A stretch of DNA of 64,000 nucleotides from Lichenicoccus sp965276875 (GTDB taxonomy: Bacteria; Pseudomonadota; Alphaproteobacteria; Acetobacterales; Acetobacteraceae): NCBI RefSeq assembly GCF_965276875.1, contig NZ_OZ255701.1:2728001-2792000 (forward strand), read 5' to 3'. A program made the position numbers and the translations under genes. Shown piece by piece: positions 9,601-17,352 of this stretch. Under the pieces are notes generated by a model. The model made no database searches. It was not told the origin of the DNA and saw only the letters and a program-made list of their open reading frames with translations. How positions within the stretch are numbered: the first letter of the stretch is position 1; each line of letters opens with the position of its first letter.

Positions 9601-9724
9601 AATCGACGGTGCGGATGCCGCGCCAAGCCCGGACGCCCGCGCCGGTCTCGCTCAGGCCGAACATGCCCTGGCCGCGGTCACGAGCCGCTGGAACACGCTG
9701 CGAGGTTCGTCCGGGCATATCTGA
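6617..9724 (+). CDS. Secreted BNR/sortilin-like beta-propeller protein
   Basis: The 1035 aa product has an N-terminal signal peptide (hydrophobic stretch after RRAALLLF, alanine-rich end). It then carries many BNR/Asp-box repeats of the form S-x-D-x-G-x-T-W, for example RSTDAGRTW, SSDGGRTW, RSADGGRTW and RSTDGGKHW, over about residues 85-740. Such VPS10/sialidase-type propellers are typical of the bacterial glycosyl-hydrolase or WD40/YVTN/BNR family. The last 300 residues contain a beta-rich part (GGHRLVWDLHYP, LRQKLQVVPDPRL) and a helical end. The catalytic activity is unknown. It stands alone between the receptor remnant and rpsA, in the periplasm or outside the cell. Confidence 0.83.
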   Translation: MTVPNQRRAALLLFASAASVAAASALPAGSRPPKAPASATPVASVPPDMLQALRWRSIGPFRGGRVLTVGGAPNDRNRFYFGAVNGGVWRTDDAGRTWQPIFDSAPVGSIGALAVAQSAPDTLYVGTGEADMRSDIAQGTGLYRSTDAGRTWTSIGLKDTQQIGRILVDPRNPDVVLVAALGHPYGPNAMRGVFRSSDGGRTWTKTLFRDQDTGAIDLAFAPGHPDIVYAALWQTRRPPWNVYPPSSGPGSGLYRSADGGRTWTHLTGHGLPDAPARIGIATTPARPDRVLALIDVRPGARGGGLYRSDDAGATWSRISTDPRILERAWYFSGITADPHDADIVYVCDTVLLRSTDGGAHFIPLKGDPTGDDFHTLWIDPADSRRRILGVDQGAIVSLNGGQTWSSWYNQPTGQFYHVSTDNRFPYMVYGAQQDTGAAGVPSRTNNLFDGIDMTEFHETAAGGESDEIAPDPDDPDIVYGGRVDRLNLKTGQMRDVDPTLAYPDDYRRTWTLPLVFGPDHALYFGNQRVFRSTDGGKHWQPASPDLTRTAPGVPATLDTPTAEDVRDLGPRRGVVYAIAPSPRDANLIWAGTDDGLVWTTADYGAHWHNVTPAGLSAWSKIAMIEPSHFDTKVAFVAIDRHRLDDQRPFIERTTDGGRSWIPIVDGIRQGGPDGDRLTTVNVVREDPVQRGLLFAGTERGAYVSFDNGDRWQPLQNGLPRTSVRDMTIHGDDLVLATHGRGFYILDDIAALRALAALPADTTRLFPLAPAIRFHPPRFEGTPKPRDEPLAPNPPDGAIIDYMLGQTPHTPVQIDILDLHGGLVRRYSSADPKFRPDLATAPVPPTWIPVPRRPGTTQGGHRLVWDLHYPLPAILHGGDPPPQPVWATTGTYIVALTVDGHTLRQKLQVVPDPRLHVAPEAFQQEFALARKIQADRIAVRIILRDAAALRARTVSTQTKAALTALIDPSTTGSQAHPPAPDGLPEIADRLASLAQAIDGADAAPSPDARAGLAQAEHALAAVTSRWNTLRGSSGHI

Positions 9725-9752
9725 CCCGCACCGCCAGACGGACGGTTGGACC

Positions 9753-9781
9753 TTGACAATTTGCCCTCCCGGGTGTCTTAA
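9753..9781 (+). promoter_or_regulatory. Candidate sigma70-type promoter of rpsA
   Basis: A perfect -35 hexamer TTGACA (9753-9758) is followed after 17 bases by TCTTAA (9776-9781), a weak -10. The gene start lies about 158 bases downstream. Alphaproteobacterial promoters often rely on a strong -35 with a loose -10, so this is plausible but unproven. Confidence 0.5.
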
Positions 9782-9938
9782 GCCCACGCAAACAAGCCTC
9801 TAACGGCACCGGGCAGGGGTCCGGTTCATGCCGCGAGTGCCAGACGTGCTGCCGATCGCCTGAGCGCGGGTGGGCAGAGCGCAGGACTGTCCGCCGGGCC
9901 TCGCGCTCAGGCGTCCGACACAGGAAGTATTCGACCAC

Positions 9939-11660
9939 ATGGCTTCAGCCTCACTCGCACGCCTACCCGACGACCATTTCGCCGGTGACGATTTTGCTTC
10001 TCTCCTCGACGAGACCCTTGGCCGCGATACCGGTTTTGACGGCTCCGTCGTCACCGGGCGTGTCCTGCGCCTGACCGACGAGTTCGCCATCGTCGATGTC
10101 GGCCTGAAGAGCGAGGGCCGCGTCGCGCTCAAGGAGTTCGGCATCCCCGGCGCTCCCCTGGAGGTCAAGCCGGGGGATTCCATCGAGCTCTATGTCGAGC
10201 GCTACGAGGATCGCGACGGTTCCATCGTGCTATCGCGCGAGAAGGCGCGACGCGAGGAGGCCTGGACCAACCTGGAGCGCGCCTTTGAGGGCAACCAGCG
10301 GGTTAACGGCACCATCTATGGAAGGGTCAAGGGTGGCTTTACCGTCGATCTCGGCGGCGCCATGGCCTTCCTTCCCGGCAGCCAGGTCGACATCCGCCCG
10401 GTTCGCGACGTCGGCCCGCTGATGGGCACGCCGCAGCCGTTCCAGATCCTCAAGATGGACCGCGCCCGCGGCAACATCGTGGTCTCCCGTCGCGCCGTGC
10501 TGGAAGAAACCCGCGCGGAGCAGCGCAGCGAGCTGATCCAGGGCCTCAAGGAGGGCATGATCCTCGACGGCGTCGTGAAAAACATCACCGACTACGGCGC
10601 CTTCGTCGATCTCGGCGGCGTTGACGGCTTGCTGCACGTCACCGACATCGCCTGGAAGCGGATCAACCATCCCTCAGAGGCGCTGCAGATCGGACAGAGC
10701 GTGCGGGTCCAGGTGATCCGCTTCAACTCCGAGACCCAGCGCATCAGCCTTGGCATGAAGCAGCTCGAGGCCGATCCGTGGGAAGGTGTGGCGATGAAGT
10801 ATCCGCCCGGCGCCCGCTACAGCGGCCGCGTCACCAACATCACCGACTACGGCGCCTTCGTCGAACTCGAGCCGGGTGTCGAGGGGCTGGTGCACGTCTC
10901 GGAGATGTCGTGGACCAAGAAAAACGTCCATCCCGGCAAGATCGTCGCCACTTCCCAGGAAGTCGACGTCATGGTGCTCGACGTCGACAGCGCCAAGCGT
11001 CGGATTTCGCTCGGCCTCAAGCAGGTGCAGCGCAATCCGTGGGAGCTGTTTGCCGAGGAGCACAAGGTCGGTTCGAACGTTGAGGGCGAAATCCGCAACA
11101 TCACCGAGTTCGGCCTGTTCGTCGGGCTGTCCGCCGATATCGACGGCATGGTGCACATGTCCGACATCTCCTGGGACGAGGCCGGCGAGGCGGCGATGAC
11201 ACCCTACAGCAAGGGCCAGACCGTGCAGGCCCGGGTGCTCGATATCGACGTCGAGAAGGAGCGCATCTCGCTCGGCATCAAGCAACTGCATGACGATCCC
11301 GCCGCCGACACGCTCTCGCGCGTCGCCAAGGGCGCGGTGGTGACCTGCGTGGTCACTCAAGTGCAGGCCAACGGCATCGAAGTGAAGGTGGACGAGGTGC
11401 TCAGCGGCTTCATCCGGCGCGCTGAACTATCCCGCGACAAAGCCGAGCAACGTCCGGAGCGTTTCGCCGTCGGCGAGCGTGTCGACGCAAAGGTGATCTC
11501 GGTTGACCGCGCCGCGCGCAAGCTGTCGCTGACTATCAAGGGCCGCGAAATGGAAGAGGACAAGGCCGCGATCAACGAATACGGCTCGTCCGATAGCGGC
11601 GCCTCGCTCGGCGATATCCTGGGTGCAGCGATCCGTCGCCGCAACCAGACCAACGACTGA
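9939..11660 (+). CDS. rpsA: 30S ribosomal protein S1
   Basis: The 573 aa protein carries six S1 RNA-binding domains, at about residues 32-98, 118-183, 204-272, 289-359, 376-446 and 463-530. The third to fifth share the NIT(D/E)(Y/F)G(A/L)FV signature. S1 docks mRNA on the 30S subunit. The ATG at 9939 has AGGAAG at 9922-9927 and begins the normal N-terminus (MASASLARLPDDHF); an upstream in-frame start would add unrelated sequence. The gene has its own promoter-like sequence and a strong terminator, so it is probably a monocistronic unit. Confidence 0.97.
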   Translation: MASASLARLPDDHFAGDDFASLLDETLGRDTGFDGSVVTGRVLRLTDEFAIVDVGLKSEGRVALKEFGIPGAPLEVKPGDSIELYVERYEDRDGSIVLSREKARREEAWTNLERAFEGNQRVNGTIYGRVKGGFTVDLGGAMAFLPGSQVDIRPVRDVGPLMGTPQPFQILKMDRARGNIVVSRRAVLEETRAEQRSELIQGLKEGMILDGVVKNITDYGAFVDLGGVDGLLHVTDIAWKRINHPSEALQIGQSVRVQVIRFNSETQRISLGMKQLEADPWEGVAMKYPPGARYSGRVTNITDYGAFVELEPGVEGLVHVSEMSWTKKNVHPGKIVATSQEVDVMVLDVDSAKRRISLGLKQVQRNPWELFAEEHKVGSNVEGEIRNITEFGLFVGLSADIDGMVHMSDISWDEAGEAAMTPYSKGQTVQARVLDIDVEKERISLGIKQLHDDPAADTLSRVAKGAVVTCVVTQVQANGIEVKVDEVLSGFIRRAELSRDKAEQRPERFAVGERVDAKVISVDRAARKLSLTIKGREMEEDKAAINEYGSSDSGASLGDILGAAIRRRNQTND

Positions 11661-11686
11661 TCGAAACCTACCGGTCCCGACACAGA

Positions 11687-11716
11687 GGCGGTCCCAGTGA
11701 TGGGGCCGCCTTTTTT
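11687..11716 (+). terminator. Rho-independent terminator of rpsA
   Basis: A nine-base stem GGCGGTCCC/GGGGCCGCC (one G-T wobble) with loop AGTGAT is followed by six T residues at 11711-11716. It begins 26 bases after the rpsA stop. Confidence 0.9.
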
Positions 11717-11865
11717 GCGTGCCTCCGTCTACCCTCGGCGTATTAACCGAAGCGAAACCAAGCCGCGTCATGATTATCGAAGACGCCTGCCGGGGCACTC
11801 GCCCATGTGCAGCGTCTGGTATGTTCATCTGCGCTGGAGCGGCGGTGCTTTCCTCTCATCCTGAT

Positions 11866-13593
11866 ATGACCCGGCAACCAACAGACCGGGAGCGGCGACG
11901 CTGCACGACCCCGCACCTACGCGCCGTTCTCAACGGCATCGGCGTCGGAATACTGACCTTCAACAAGGCGCTGGCGGTGCTTTTCGTCAACGAACGCCTG
12001 ACGAGCGTTCTCGACATCCAGCCAGCAATGAGTGCCCGCGCCAGCTCAGTCGCGGATTTGCTCGACGGCAGTGCCGCACTGGACGATACCAGCGTACAGG
12101 CTGTGCATGAGGCCTGCCTTGCCGCAACGGAGCATGCGGGGGAACACTGGAGCTCGGCCTCGCTGGTGAGCGGCAGCAACGCCCGGCTGTTCACCATGCA
12201 TGTCTCAGCTCTCGACGACGGATACTGGGTGGCCGCGTTCGAGGAGGTCACCGCCAAGCGGGCAGCGGAGACGAGCGCGATCGAACAGGCGATGTGCGAC
12301 CCGTTGACCGGCCTGCCGAACCGTCAGCTTTTTGAAAACCGTTTGGTCCACGATCTGACGGCAGCTGGGCCAGATGGCCATGCCGCCCTGCTTCTACTCG
12401 ATCTCGATCGATTTAAGATCATCAACGATACGCTCGGTCATGCCGTCGGCGACGGGCTGCTGCGGCTTGTGGCCAAGCGCCTGCGTTCGTTGTTACGATC
12501 GAGCGACGTGTTGTCACGGCTGGGAGGCGACGAGTTCGGCCTGTTGGTCTCTCCCTCGCCCGGAGACGACCATCTCGCGGTCCTGGCCACGCGTATCGTG
12601 GAGCTGGTGGGCCGGCCCTATCTCGTCGAGGGACATCTGGTAAATATAGGCGTCAGCATCGGAATCGCGCGCGCGCCGAACGACGGGCGCGAACACAGGC
12701 AGCTCATGCGCAACGCCGATCTCGCCTTGTACCACGCCAAGAACTCCGGCCGCAGCACCTACAGCTTCTTTAAGGCCGAGATGGACGAACGCGCATCCGC
12801 CAGACGCGCCCTAGAGATCGACCTCCGCAAGGCGCTGGCATTGGGCGAGTTCGAGCTTCACTATCAGCCACAGATCGATCTCGAACGGCACGTCGTGGTC
12901 GGCTTCGAGGCCCTGCTCCGCTGGCACCATCCGGCGCGCGGCATGATCTCGCCGGCTGACTTCATTCCGCTCGCCGAGGAGATCGGACTTATCGTTCCCC
13001 TCGGAGAATGGGTGCTGCGACAGGCCTGCAGCCAGGCGAAGCGCTGGCCGCACCATGTATCCGTCGCGGTTAATGTCTCGCCGCGCCAGTTCGAGGATCC
13101 CGCTCGACTACTTAACAGCGTCAGCAAGGCCCTCGCGAACTCCGGCCTGCCCGGAAACCGGCTCGAAATCGAAATCACCGAGAGCGTGCTGCTTGGTAAT
13201 CAAAGTGCCGTACTGCAAGCGCTGCATCAGCTCCGGGCCATGCAAGTCAGCGTGGCAATGGACGATTTCGGCACTGGCTACTCCTCGCTCAGCCAATTGC
13301 ACAGCTTTCCGTTCGACAAGATCAAGATCGACCGCTCCTTCGTCAAGGACCGTGGAGACACGGCCAGTCAGAACGCGATCATCCGGGCGATCACCGCATT
13401 GGGTGTCAGCCTCGGCATGTCCACGATCGCGGAAGGTGTGGAGACCACCGAACAGCTCAACCGCATCCGCACCGAGGGATGCACCTCGGTGCAGGGCTAC
13501 CTGTTCAGCCGCCCGCTGCCGGCGCAGCAGATCGACAGGCTGCTCGCCGACTTCGCCAACCATCGCCCTTATCACGTAATGTCAATTCCCTGA
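11866..13593 (+). CDS. PAS-GGDEF-EAL protein (cyclic-di-GMP turnover)
   Basis: About 575 aa. A PAS-like sensor comes first (about residues 20-135, with GIGVGILTFNKALAVLFVN). Next is a GGDEF domain with an intact GGDEF near residue 221 and an inhibitory I-site RSSD exactly five residues before it. An EAL domain follows, with FEALLRW near 348, EITES and DDFGTGYSSL. Both catalytic halves keep their key residues, so synthesis and hydrolysis are both possible. The ATG at 11866 precedes the PAS domain; in-frame starts at 11770 and 11821 are possible, and none has a clear ribosome binding site. The BLUF gene follows 16 bases later, suggesting light control of c-di-GMP. Confidence 0.9.
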   Translation: MTRQPTDRERRRCTTPHLRAVLNGIGVGILTFNKALAVLFVNERLTSVLDIQPAMSARASSVADLLDGSAALDDTSVQAVHEACLAATEHAGEHWSSASLVSGSNARLFTMHVSALDDGYWVAAFEEVTAKRAAETSAIEQAMCDPLTGLPNRQLFENRLVHDLTAAGPDGHAALLLLDLDRFKIINDTLGHAVGDGLLRLVAKRLRSLLRSSDVLSRLGGDEFGLLVSPSPGDDHLAVLATRIVELVGRPYLVEGHLVNIGVSIGIARAPNDGREHRQLMRNADLALYHAKNSGRSTYSFFKAEMDERASARRALEIDLRKALALGEFELHYQPQIDLERHVVVGFEALLRWHHPARGMISPADFIPLAEEIGLIVPLGEWVLRQACSQAKRWPHHVSVAVNVSPRQFEDPARLLNSVSKALANSGLPGNRLEIEITESVLLGNQSAVLQALHQLRAMQVSVAMDDFGTGYSSLSQLHSFPFDKIKIDRSFVKDRGDTASQNAIIRAITALGVSLGMSTIAEGVETTEQLNRIRTEGCTSVQGYLFSRPLPAQQIDRLLADFANHRPYHVMSIP

Positions 13594-13609
13594 GAGAAAG
13601 CAGGCCGCC

Positions 13610-14074
13610 ATGACCCAGTTCTACCGCGTTCTTTATTGCAGCCGGAACTTCATTCCTGGTTCGTCCGACATCGTCGCTGCCGAGGTGCAAAGCATCCTCG
13701 ACGTATCCCGTCGTAACAACCTGCGCGCCGGCGTCACCGGCGGTCTGCTGTTCAGCGCCGGCTGTTTCGCGCAGGTGCTGGAAGGTCCGATGGACGCGGT
13801 CGAGGACGCGTTCGAGCGCATCCAATGCGATGGCCGCCATAGCGAGGTCACCGTGCTCCAGGCCGGACCGATCGCGTCACGCGACTTCCCGGATTGGTCG
13901 ATGGCCTTTGCCGGCACCAAGGGCGACGGCGCGCTTGCCGGCGTCACGCTTGCCAGCGCTTTTTCCGGACAGACCTCGGCGGGCCATGGATTGCTGGACA
14001 TGCTCAAAGCCGTCGTCGTGCGGGAAACCGATTGGCTCGCTCCGATGTCCGAGCCTGCGGTCTCCCGACATTAG
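13610..14074 (+). CDS. BLUF-domain blue-light photoreceptor
   Basis: The 154 aa protein consists of a BLUF flavin domain plus a short C-terminal extension. The photocycle residues are visible: Tyr9 (RVLYCSR), Asn37 (NLRAGVTG context), Gln55 (FAQVLEG), and the Trp/Met pair in DFPDWSMAFAG. BLUF proteins bind FAD and signal by a Tyr-Gln hydrogen-bond switch. It has no output domain and lies 16 bases downstream of the GGDEF-EAL gene. This is a split version of the BLUF-EAL fusions BlrP1 and YcgF. The partner assignment is inferred. Confidence 0.92.
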   Translation: MTQFYRVLYCSRNFIPGSSDIVAAEVQSILDVSRRNNLRAGVTGGLLFSAGCFAQVLEGPMDAVEDAFERIQCDGRHSEVTVLQAGPIASRDFPDWSMAFAGTKGDGALAGVTLASAFSGQTSAGHGLLDMLKAVVVRETDWLAPMSEPAVSRH

Positions 14075-14134
14075 CCGTCGATTTGGTGGGCCGATTCACC
14101 CGACGATCGAGAACCAGGCGTCGGGATCGGACCA

Positions 14135-16048
14135 CTAGACTGCCCTGCTGGCTGCAGCACATCCCTGGATCGCCCGGTAGATCGTGTTGCGCGACACACC
14201 GAGCCGGCGGGCGGTCTCGCTGAGATTGCCGCCCGCGTCACGGTGTGCTGCGATAATCCTGGCGCGCATGATCCCGCGCAGGCCTGGATCGGCGGCCGGC
14301 TTGGACGGTGTCTGGTCGCCGAGCAGGCTCTCGACGGCGGCAAGATCGATGCGACGCCCGGGGTCGGTCAAGGTCAGGCGCAACAGGATGCTGCGGAGTT
14401 CGCGAATGTTGCCGGGCCAGGACCCGCGCGAGAGGCGCAGTATGGCGGCATCGCTCAGCGTGCTTGCGGGCGCGATGTCCGACAGCAGCCGACAAGCGAT
14501 CGCCGCGAAATCCTGCCGGTCGCGCAGCGCAGGCAGGGCCAGGTCGACGCCGTTCAAGCGGTAATACAGGTCCGCTCTGAAGCGTCCGCTCTGGATGGCT
14601 TCCTCCAGTGGCGCATTGGTTGCCGCGATCAGCAGAACGTTCACCTGTCGCGTGCGGCCGCCACCCACCGGGCGCACCATCCAGTCGTCGAGCAGACGCA
14701 GCAACGTGGCCTGCAGCGTGAGCGGCATATCGCCGATTTCGTCCAGGAACAGCGTGCCGCCGTCGGCTTCGCACACCAGGCCGCGCGCACCGCCGCGCCG
14801 CGCCCCGGTGAACGCGCCTTCGGCATGGCCGAACAGCTCCGCCTCGATCAGCGTGTCGGACAAGGCGGCGCAGTTCACCGGCACGAAGGCGCCCTGCCTG
14901 CCGCTCGCCTGGTGGGCAAAGCGCGCGAGCTGCTCCTTGCCGGTTCCGGTCTCGCCGCGGATCAGGATCGGCAGCCGGCGACGGGCGCCCGCGGTGATCA
15001 CTCGGAGGAGTGCCACGATCGCGGGGTCTTCGGCAACGAAGGCGGCTTCAGGGACGGCCGGCACGGGGGTTGGCCGGGGCAATCGCGCTGCCCTCGCATG
15101 CTGCGGCAGGTTCTCGATGGTGGCGACGACGGCGCTGCCGACACGATCCTCCAGGTTGAGACGCTCGTGGGCTTGGACGCGCAGGATGACCGTCTCGAAG
15201 CGGGTGCGGAACAGGTCATCGAAATGTCGTCCCGGCGAAGTCGGCAGGCCCTGAAGCAGGAGCGACGCCTGTGCGTTCGCGCCAAGCAGTGTTCCGTCGG
15301 GCGCGAGTGCGAGCAGCCCGGCGCTGAGGGTGTGCAGATATTCGCCGCGATGGTGGAATGCGACGATCAGGTGGCCCTGGTGATGGTGCCGGAACAGGCC
15401 GTTCTCGATCCCTGTCGCCGCCATGCGAACCAGCGCGCGGGTATGCTGCTGGCGCGAGCCGCTATGCGACGAGGCGTCCAGCACTCCGTTCAGGGTGCCG
15501 TCCGGCCCGAAGATCGGCGCCGCCGTGCAGGTCAGGCTGCCGTGCCGGGCGAAGAAATGCTCGCCGCCATGCACCGTCAGCGGCCGTCCCGAACGCGCGA
15601 CGGTACCCAGCGCATTGGTGCCGCAGATCTGCTCGGTCCAGAGCGTGCCCGGCTGGATATTCGCGGTCCGCGCCGCGGCACGGAAGCTCGGGTCGGCGAT
15701 CGTATCGAGCAGGACGCCGTTCGCATCGGCAAAGGCGATCAGGAAGTTGGATCCGGCGATCTGGCTGTAGAGTGCGCGCATTTCCGCCAGCGCCAAGCGG
15801 CGAACCAAGTCGGCGCGCTGGCGCGCGGCGGCGAGTTCGGGCGCGGAGATTTCGACCAGCGGCTTGGGCTTGTGCGGTTCGAGTCCCGCGTCGAGGCAGC
15901 GCTGCCAGCTGGCGAAGATGTCCGGCGGCAGCAGATCGAGCTGTGCCACGCCGGATCGCTCCAGCAGCAGTCGGGCGCGTCCCAGGCGTTCGGCAACCGC
16001 CTGGGCCGAGCGCGGGTCTGCCGGGTTCAGCACATTGTCCTCCACCAT
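14135..16048 (-). CDS. Sigma54-dependent activator, AcoR family
   Basis: The 637 aa regulator has an N-terminal GAF-like sensor (IAFADANGVLLDTIAD, GTLWTEQICGTNALG). A PAS-like segment follows near residues 250-320. The AAA+ domain has Walker A GETGTGKE, an intact sigma54-contact loop (EGAFTGA), Walker B GGTLFLDEIG, and SRGSWPGNIRELR. A Fis-type HTH ends it (GNLSETARRLGVSRNTIYR). The start at 16048 has GGGAGG about 10 bases upstream; extension further upstream would cross the operator region. It is divergent from the alcohol dehydrogenase operon, whose promoter is of the sigma54 type, so it is the obvious candidate activator. AcoR/MimR relatives respond to acetoin, acetone or similar ligands. 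Confidence 0.92.
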   Translation of the reverse strand: MVEDNVLNPADPRSAQAVAERLGRARLLLERSGVAQLDLLPPDIFASWQRCLDAGLEPHKPKPLVEISAPELAAARQRADLVRRLALAEMRALYSQIAGSNFLIAFADANGVLLDTIADPSFRAAARTANIQPGTLWTEQICGTNALGTVARSGRPLTVHGGEHFFARHGSLTCTAAPIFGPDGTLNGVLDASSHSGSRQQHTRALVRMAATGIENGLFRHHHQGHLIVAFHHRGEYLHTLSAGLLALAPDGTLLGANAQASLLLQGLPTSPGRHFDDLFRTRFETVILRVQAHERLNLEDRVGSAVVATIENLPQHARAARLPRPTPVPAVPEAAFVAEDPAIVALLRVITAGARRRLPILIRGETGTGKEQLARFAHQASGRQGAFVPVNCAALSDTLIEAELFGHAEGAFTGARRGGARGLVCEADGGTLFLDEIGDMPLTLQATLLRLLDDWMVRPVGGGRTRQVNVLLIAATNAPLEEAIQSGRFRADLYYRLNGVDLALPALRDRQDFAAIACRLLSDIAPASTLSDAAILRLSRGSWPGNIRELRSILLRLTLTDPGRRIDLAAVESLLGDQTPSKPAADPGLRGIMRARIIAAHRDAGGNLSETARRLGVSRNTIYRAIQGCAAASRAV

Positions 16049-16146
16049 CTTGTTTTTGCCTCCCGCGGTTTTGAGCCAATGCAAGGGGGAAGCGAGCTTA
16101 GACCCGATCCGGTGTTGCGCCCAAGCCCCCTCCAGGGAAACCACGC

Positions 16147-16163
16147 TGTTTCGTTCCGGTACA
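16147..16163. promoter_or_regulatory. Upstream activator dyad 1 (TGT-N11-ACA)
   Basis: The 17-base dyad TGTTTC-GTTCC-GGTACA is flanked by a further G/C pair, making a 21-base inverted repeat. Its centre is 33 bases from the next dyad and about 109 bases upstream of the predicted start of transcription. Position and symmetry fit an enhancer site for a Fis-type HTH sigma54 activator. Confidence 0.6.
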
Positions 16164-16179
16164 GCGCTGGCGTTACGGG

Positions 16180-16196
16180 TGTTGCGCCGTGGAACA
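16180..16196. promoter_or_regulatory. Upstream activator dyad 2 (TGT-N11-ACA)
   Basis: The sequence TGTTGC-GCCGT-GGAACA has the same TGT-N11-ACA architecture as the dyad 33 bases upstream and the pair before the monooxygenase genes. A half-site TGTTGC at 16113-16118 lies a further 34 bases upstream in phase. Confidence 0.6.
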
Positions 16197-16237
16197 GCGC
16201 GACCCGGACCACGCGTTGAAAATGCGCGCTTTCCTTC

Positions 16238-16253
16238 TGGCACAGCGGTTGCG
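16238..16253 (+). promoter_or_regulatory. Sigma54 (-24/-12) promoter of the alcohol dehydrogenase operon
   Basis: TGGCAC-AGCGG-TTGC is a full match to the consensus TGGCAC-N5-TTGC, with the GG and GC elements at the required spacing. Transcription would begin near 16264, about 45 bases before the ATG at 16309. Two dyads lie 50-90 bases upstream. Confidence 0.88.
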
Positions 16254-16308
16254 TGCACCGTTCTGAACGACCGGATCCTAACCCGTCGGCCGATGAGGGA
16301 AATGCCAG

Positions 16309-17352
16309 ATGAAAGCCGCCGTACTCGACCATTACGACGAAACACTGACCGGCGCGGACTTCGTCCGCTACGGCGACGTCCCGGATCCGAAGATCGAACG
16401 ATCCAGCGATATCATTGTGCGCATCGCGGGCGCCGGCGTCTGCCGCACCGATCTGCATATCGTCGAGGGCATCTGGCGCAGCAAGGTCGAGGTTGCCCTG
16501 CCCTACATCATGGGCCACGAGAACGCCGGCTGGGTGGAGGCGATCGGACGCGGGGTCGAGAGTGTCAAGGTCGGCGACCCGGTGATCTGTCACCCGCTGG
16601 TGACCAGCGGCCACTGCCTCGCCTGCCGACGCGGCGACGACATGCACGCGACCGACAGCCGGTTCCCGGGGATCAATGCGAATGGCGGCTACGCGCAATA
16701 TCTGCTGACCGGTGAGAGGTCGCTGATCAAGCTGCCGAAGACGCTCGCGCCCAAGGATGTCGCCCCCTACACCGATGCGGGTCTTACCGCCTATCGCGCC
16801 TGCAAGAAGGCGTCGCGCCATCTGCTGCCCGGGCAGTGTGCGGTGGTCATCGGCGCCGGCGGCCTTGGGCATATCGGCATCCAGGTGCTGGCCGCGCTGT
16901 GCGCCGCGGAAATCATCGTCATCGACCGCTCGGACACGGCGTTGGCGCTGGCCAAAGAATGCGGCGCCCACCACCAGGTCAAGGGCGACGGCCACGAGGT
17001 CGCCGCGGTGATGGAACTGACCCACGGCAACGGCGCCGAAGCGGTCATCGACTTCGTCGGCGAGGGCGACGCGGTGGCCAAGGGCCTGACCATGACCCGC
17101 AACGGCGGCGTTTATTACATCGTAGGCTACGGCGGGAAGATCGAGCTGCCGACCATCGACATGATCACCGCCGAGAAGACCATCGTCGGCAATCTTGTCG
17201 GCACCTATCCCGAACTGGTGGAGCTGATGGCGCTGGCCGACCGTGGCCTCGTCAATCTCGCAACCCGCGAGTACCGTCTCGAGGATGCCAACCAGGCGCT
17301 GAAGGATCTGCACCACGGCAGGATCAAGGGGCGCGCGGTGCTGATCCCATGA
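16309..17352 (+). CDS. NAD-dependent zinc-type alcohol dehydrogenase
   Basis: The 347 aa MDR enzyme has catalytic zinc ligands in GVCRTDLH and GHENAGW. The Rossmann motif is GAGGLGHIGIQVL, and an acidic residue in IVIDRSD favours NAD. The structural-zinc loop, normally four cysteines spaced as in CGxCxxC-x7-C, reads SGHCLACRRGDDMHA. The first and fourth cysteines are therefore replaced by Ser and Ala, and that zinc site is probably absent. It is the first gene of a four-gene chain with ATGA overlaps. In actinobacterial propane clusters an ADH is encoded next to the monooxygenase, consistent with oxidation of the alcohol product. Confidence 0.92.
   Translation: MKAAVLDHYDETLTGADFVRYGDVPDPKIERSSDIIVRIAGAGVCRTDLHIVEGIWRSKVEVALPYIMGHENAGWVEAIGRGVESVKVGDPVICHPLVTSGHCLACRRGDDMHATDSRFPGINANGGYAQYLLTGERSLIKLPKTLAPKDVAPYTDAGLTAYRACKKASRHLLPGQCAVVIGAGGLGHIGIQVLAALCAAEIIVIDRSDTALALAKECGAHHQVKGDGHEVAAVMELTHGNGAEAVIDFVGEGDAVAKGLTMTRNGGVYYIVGYGGKIELPTIDMITAEKTIVGNLVGTYPELVELMALADRGLVNLATREYRLEDANQALKDLHHGRIKGRAVLIP

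Noticed and set aside
16113..16118. Third TGTTGC half-site 34 bases upstream of dyad 1
   Set aside because: The right arm does not carry ACA, so it is not counted as a full dyad; mentioned only as in-phase support.
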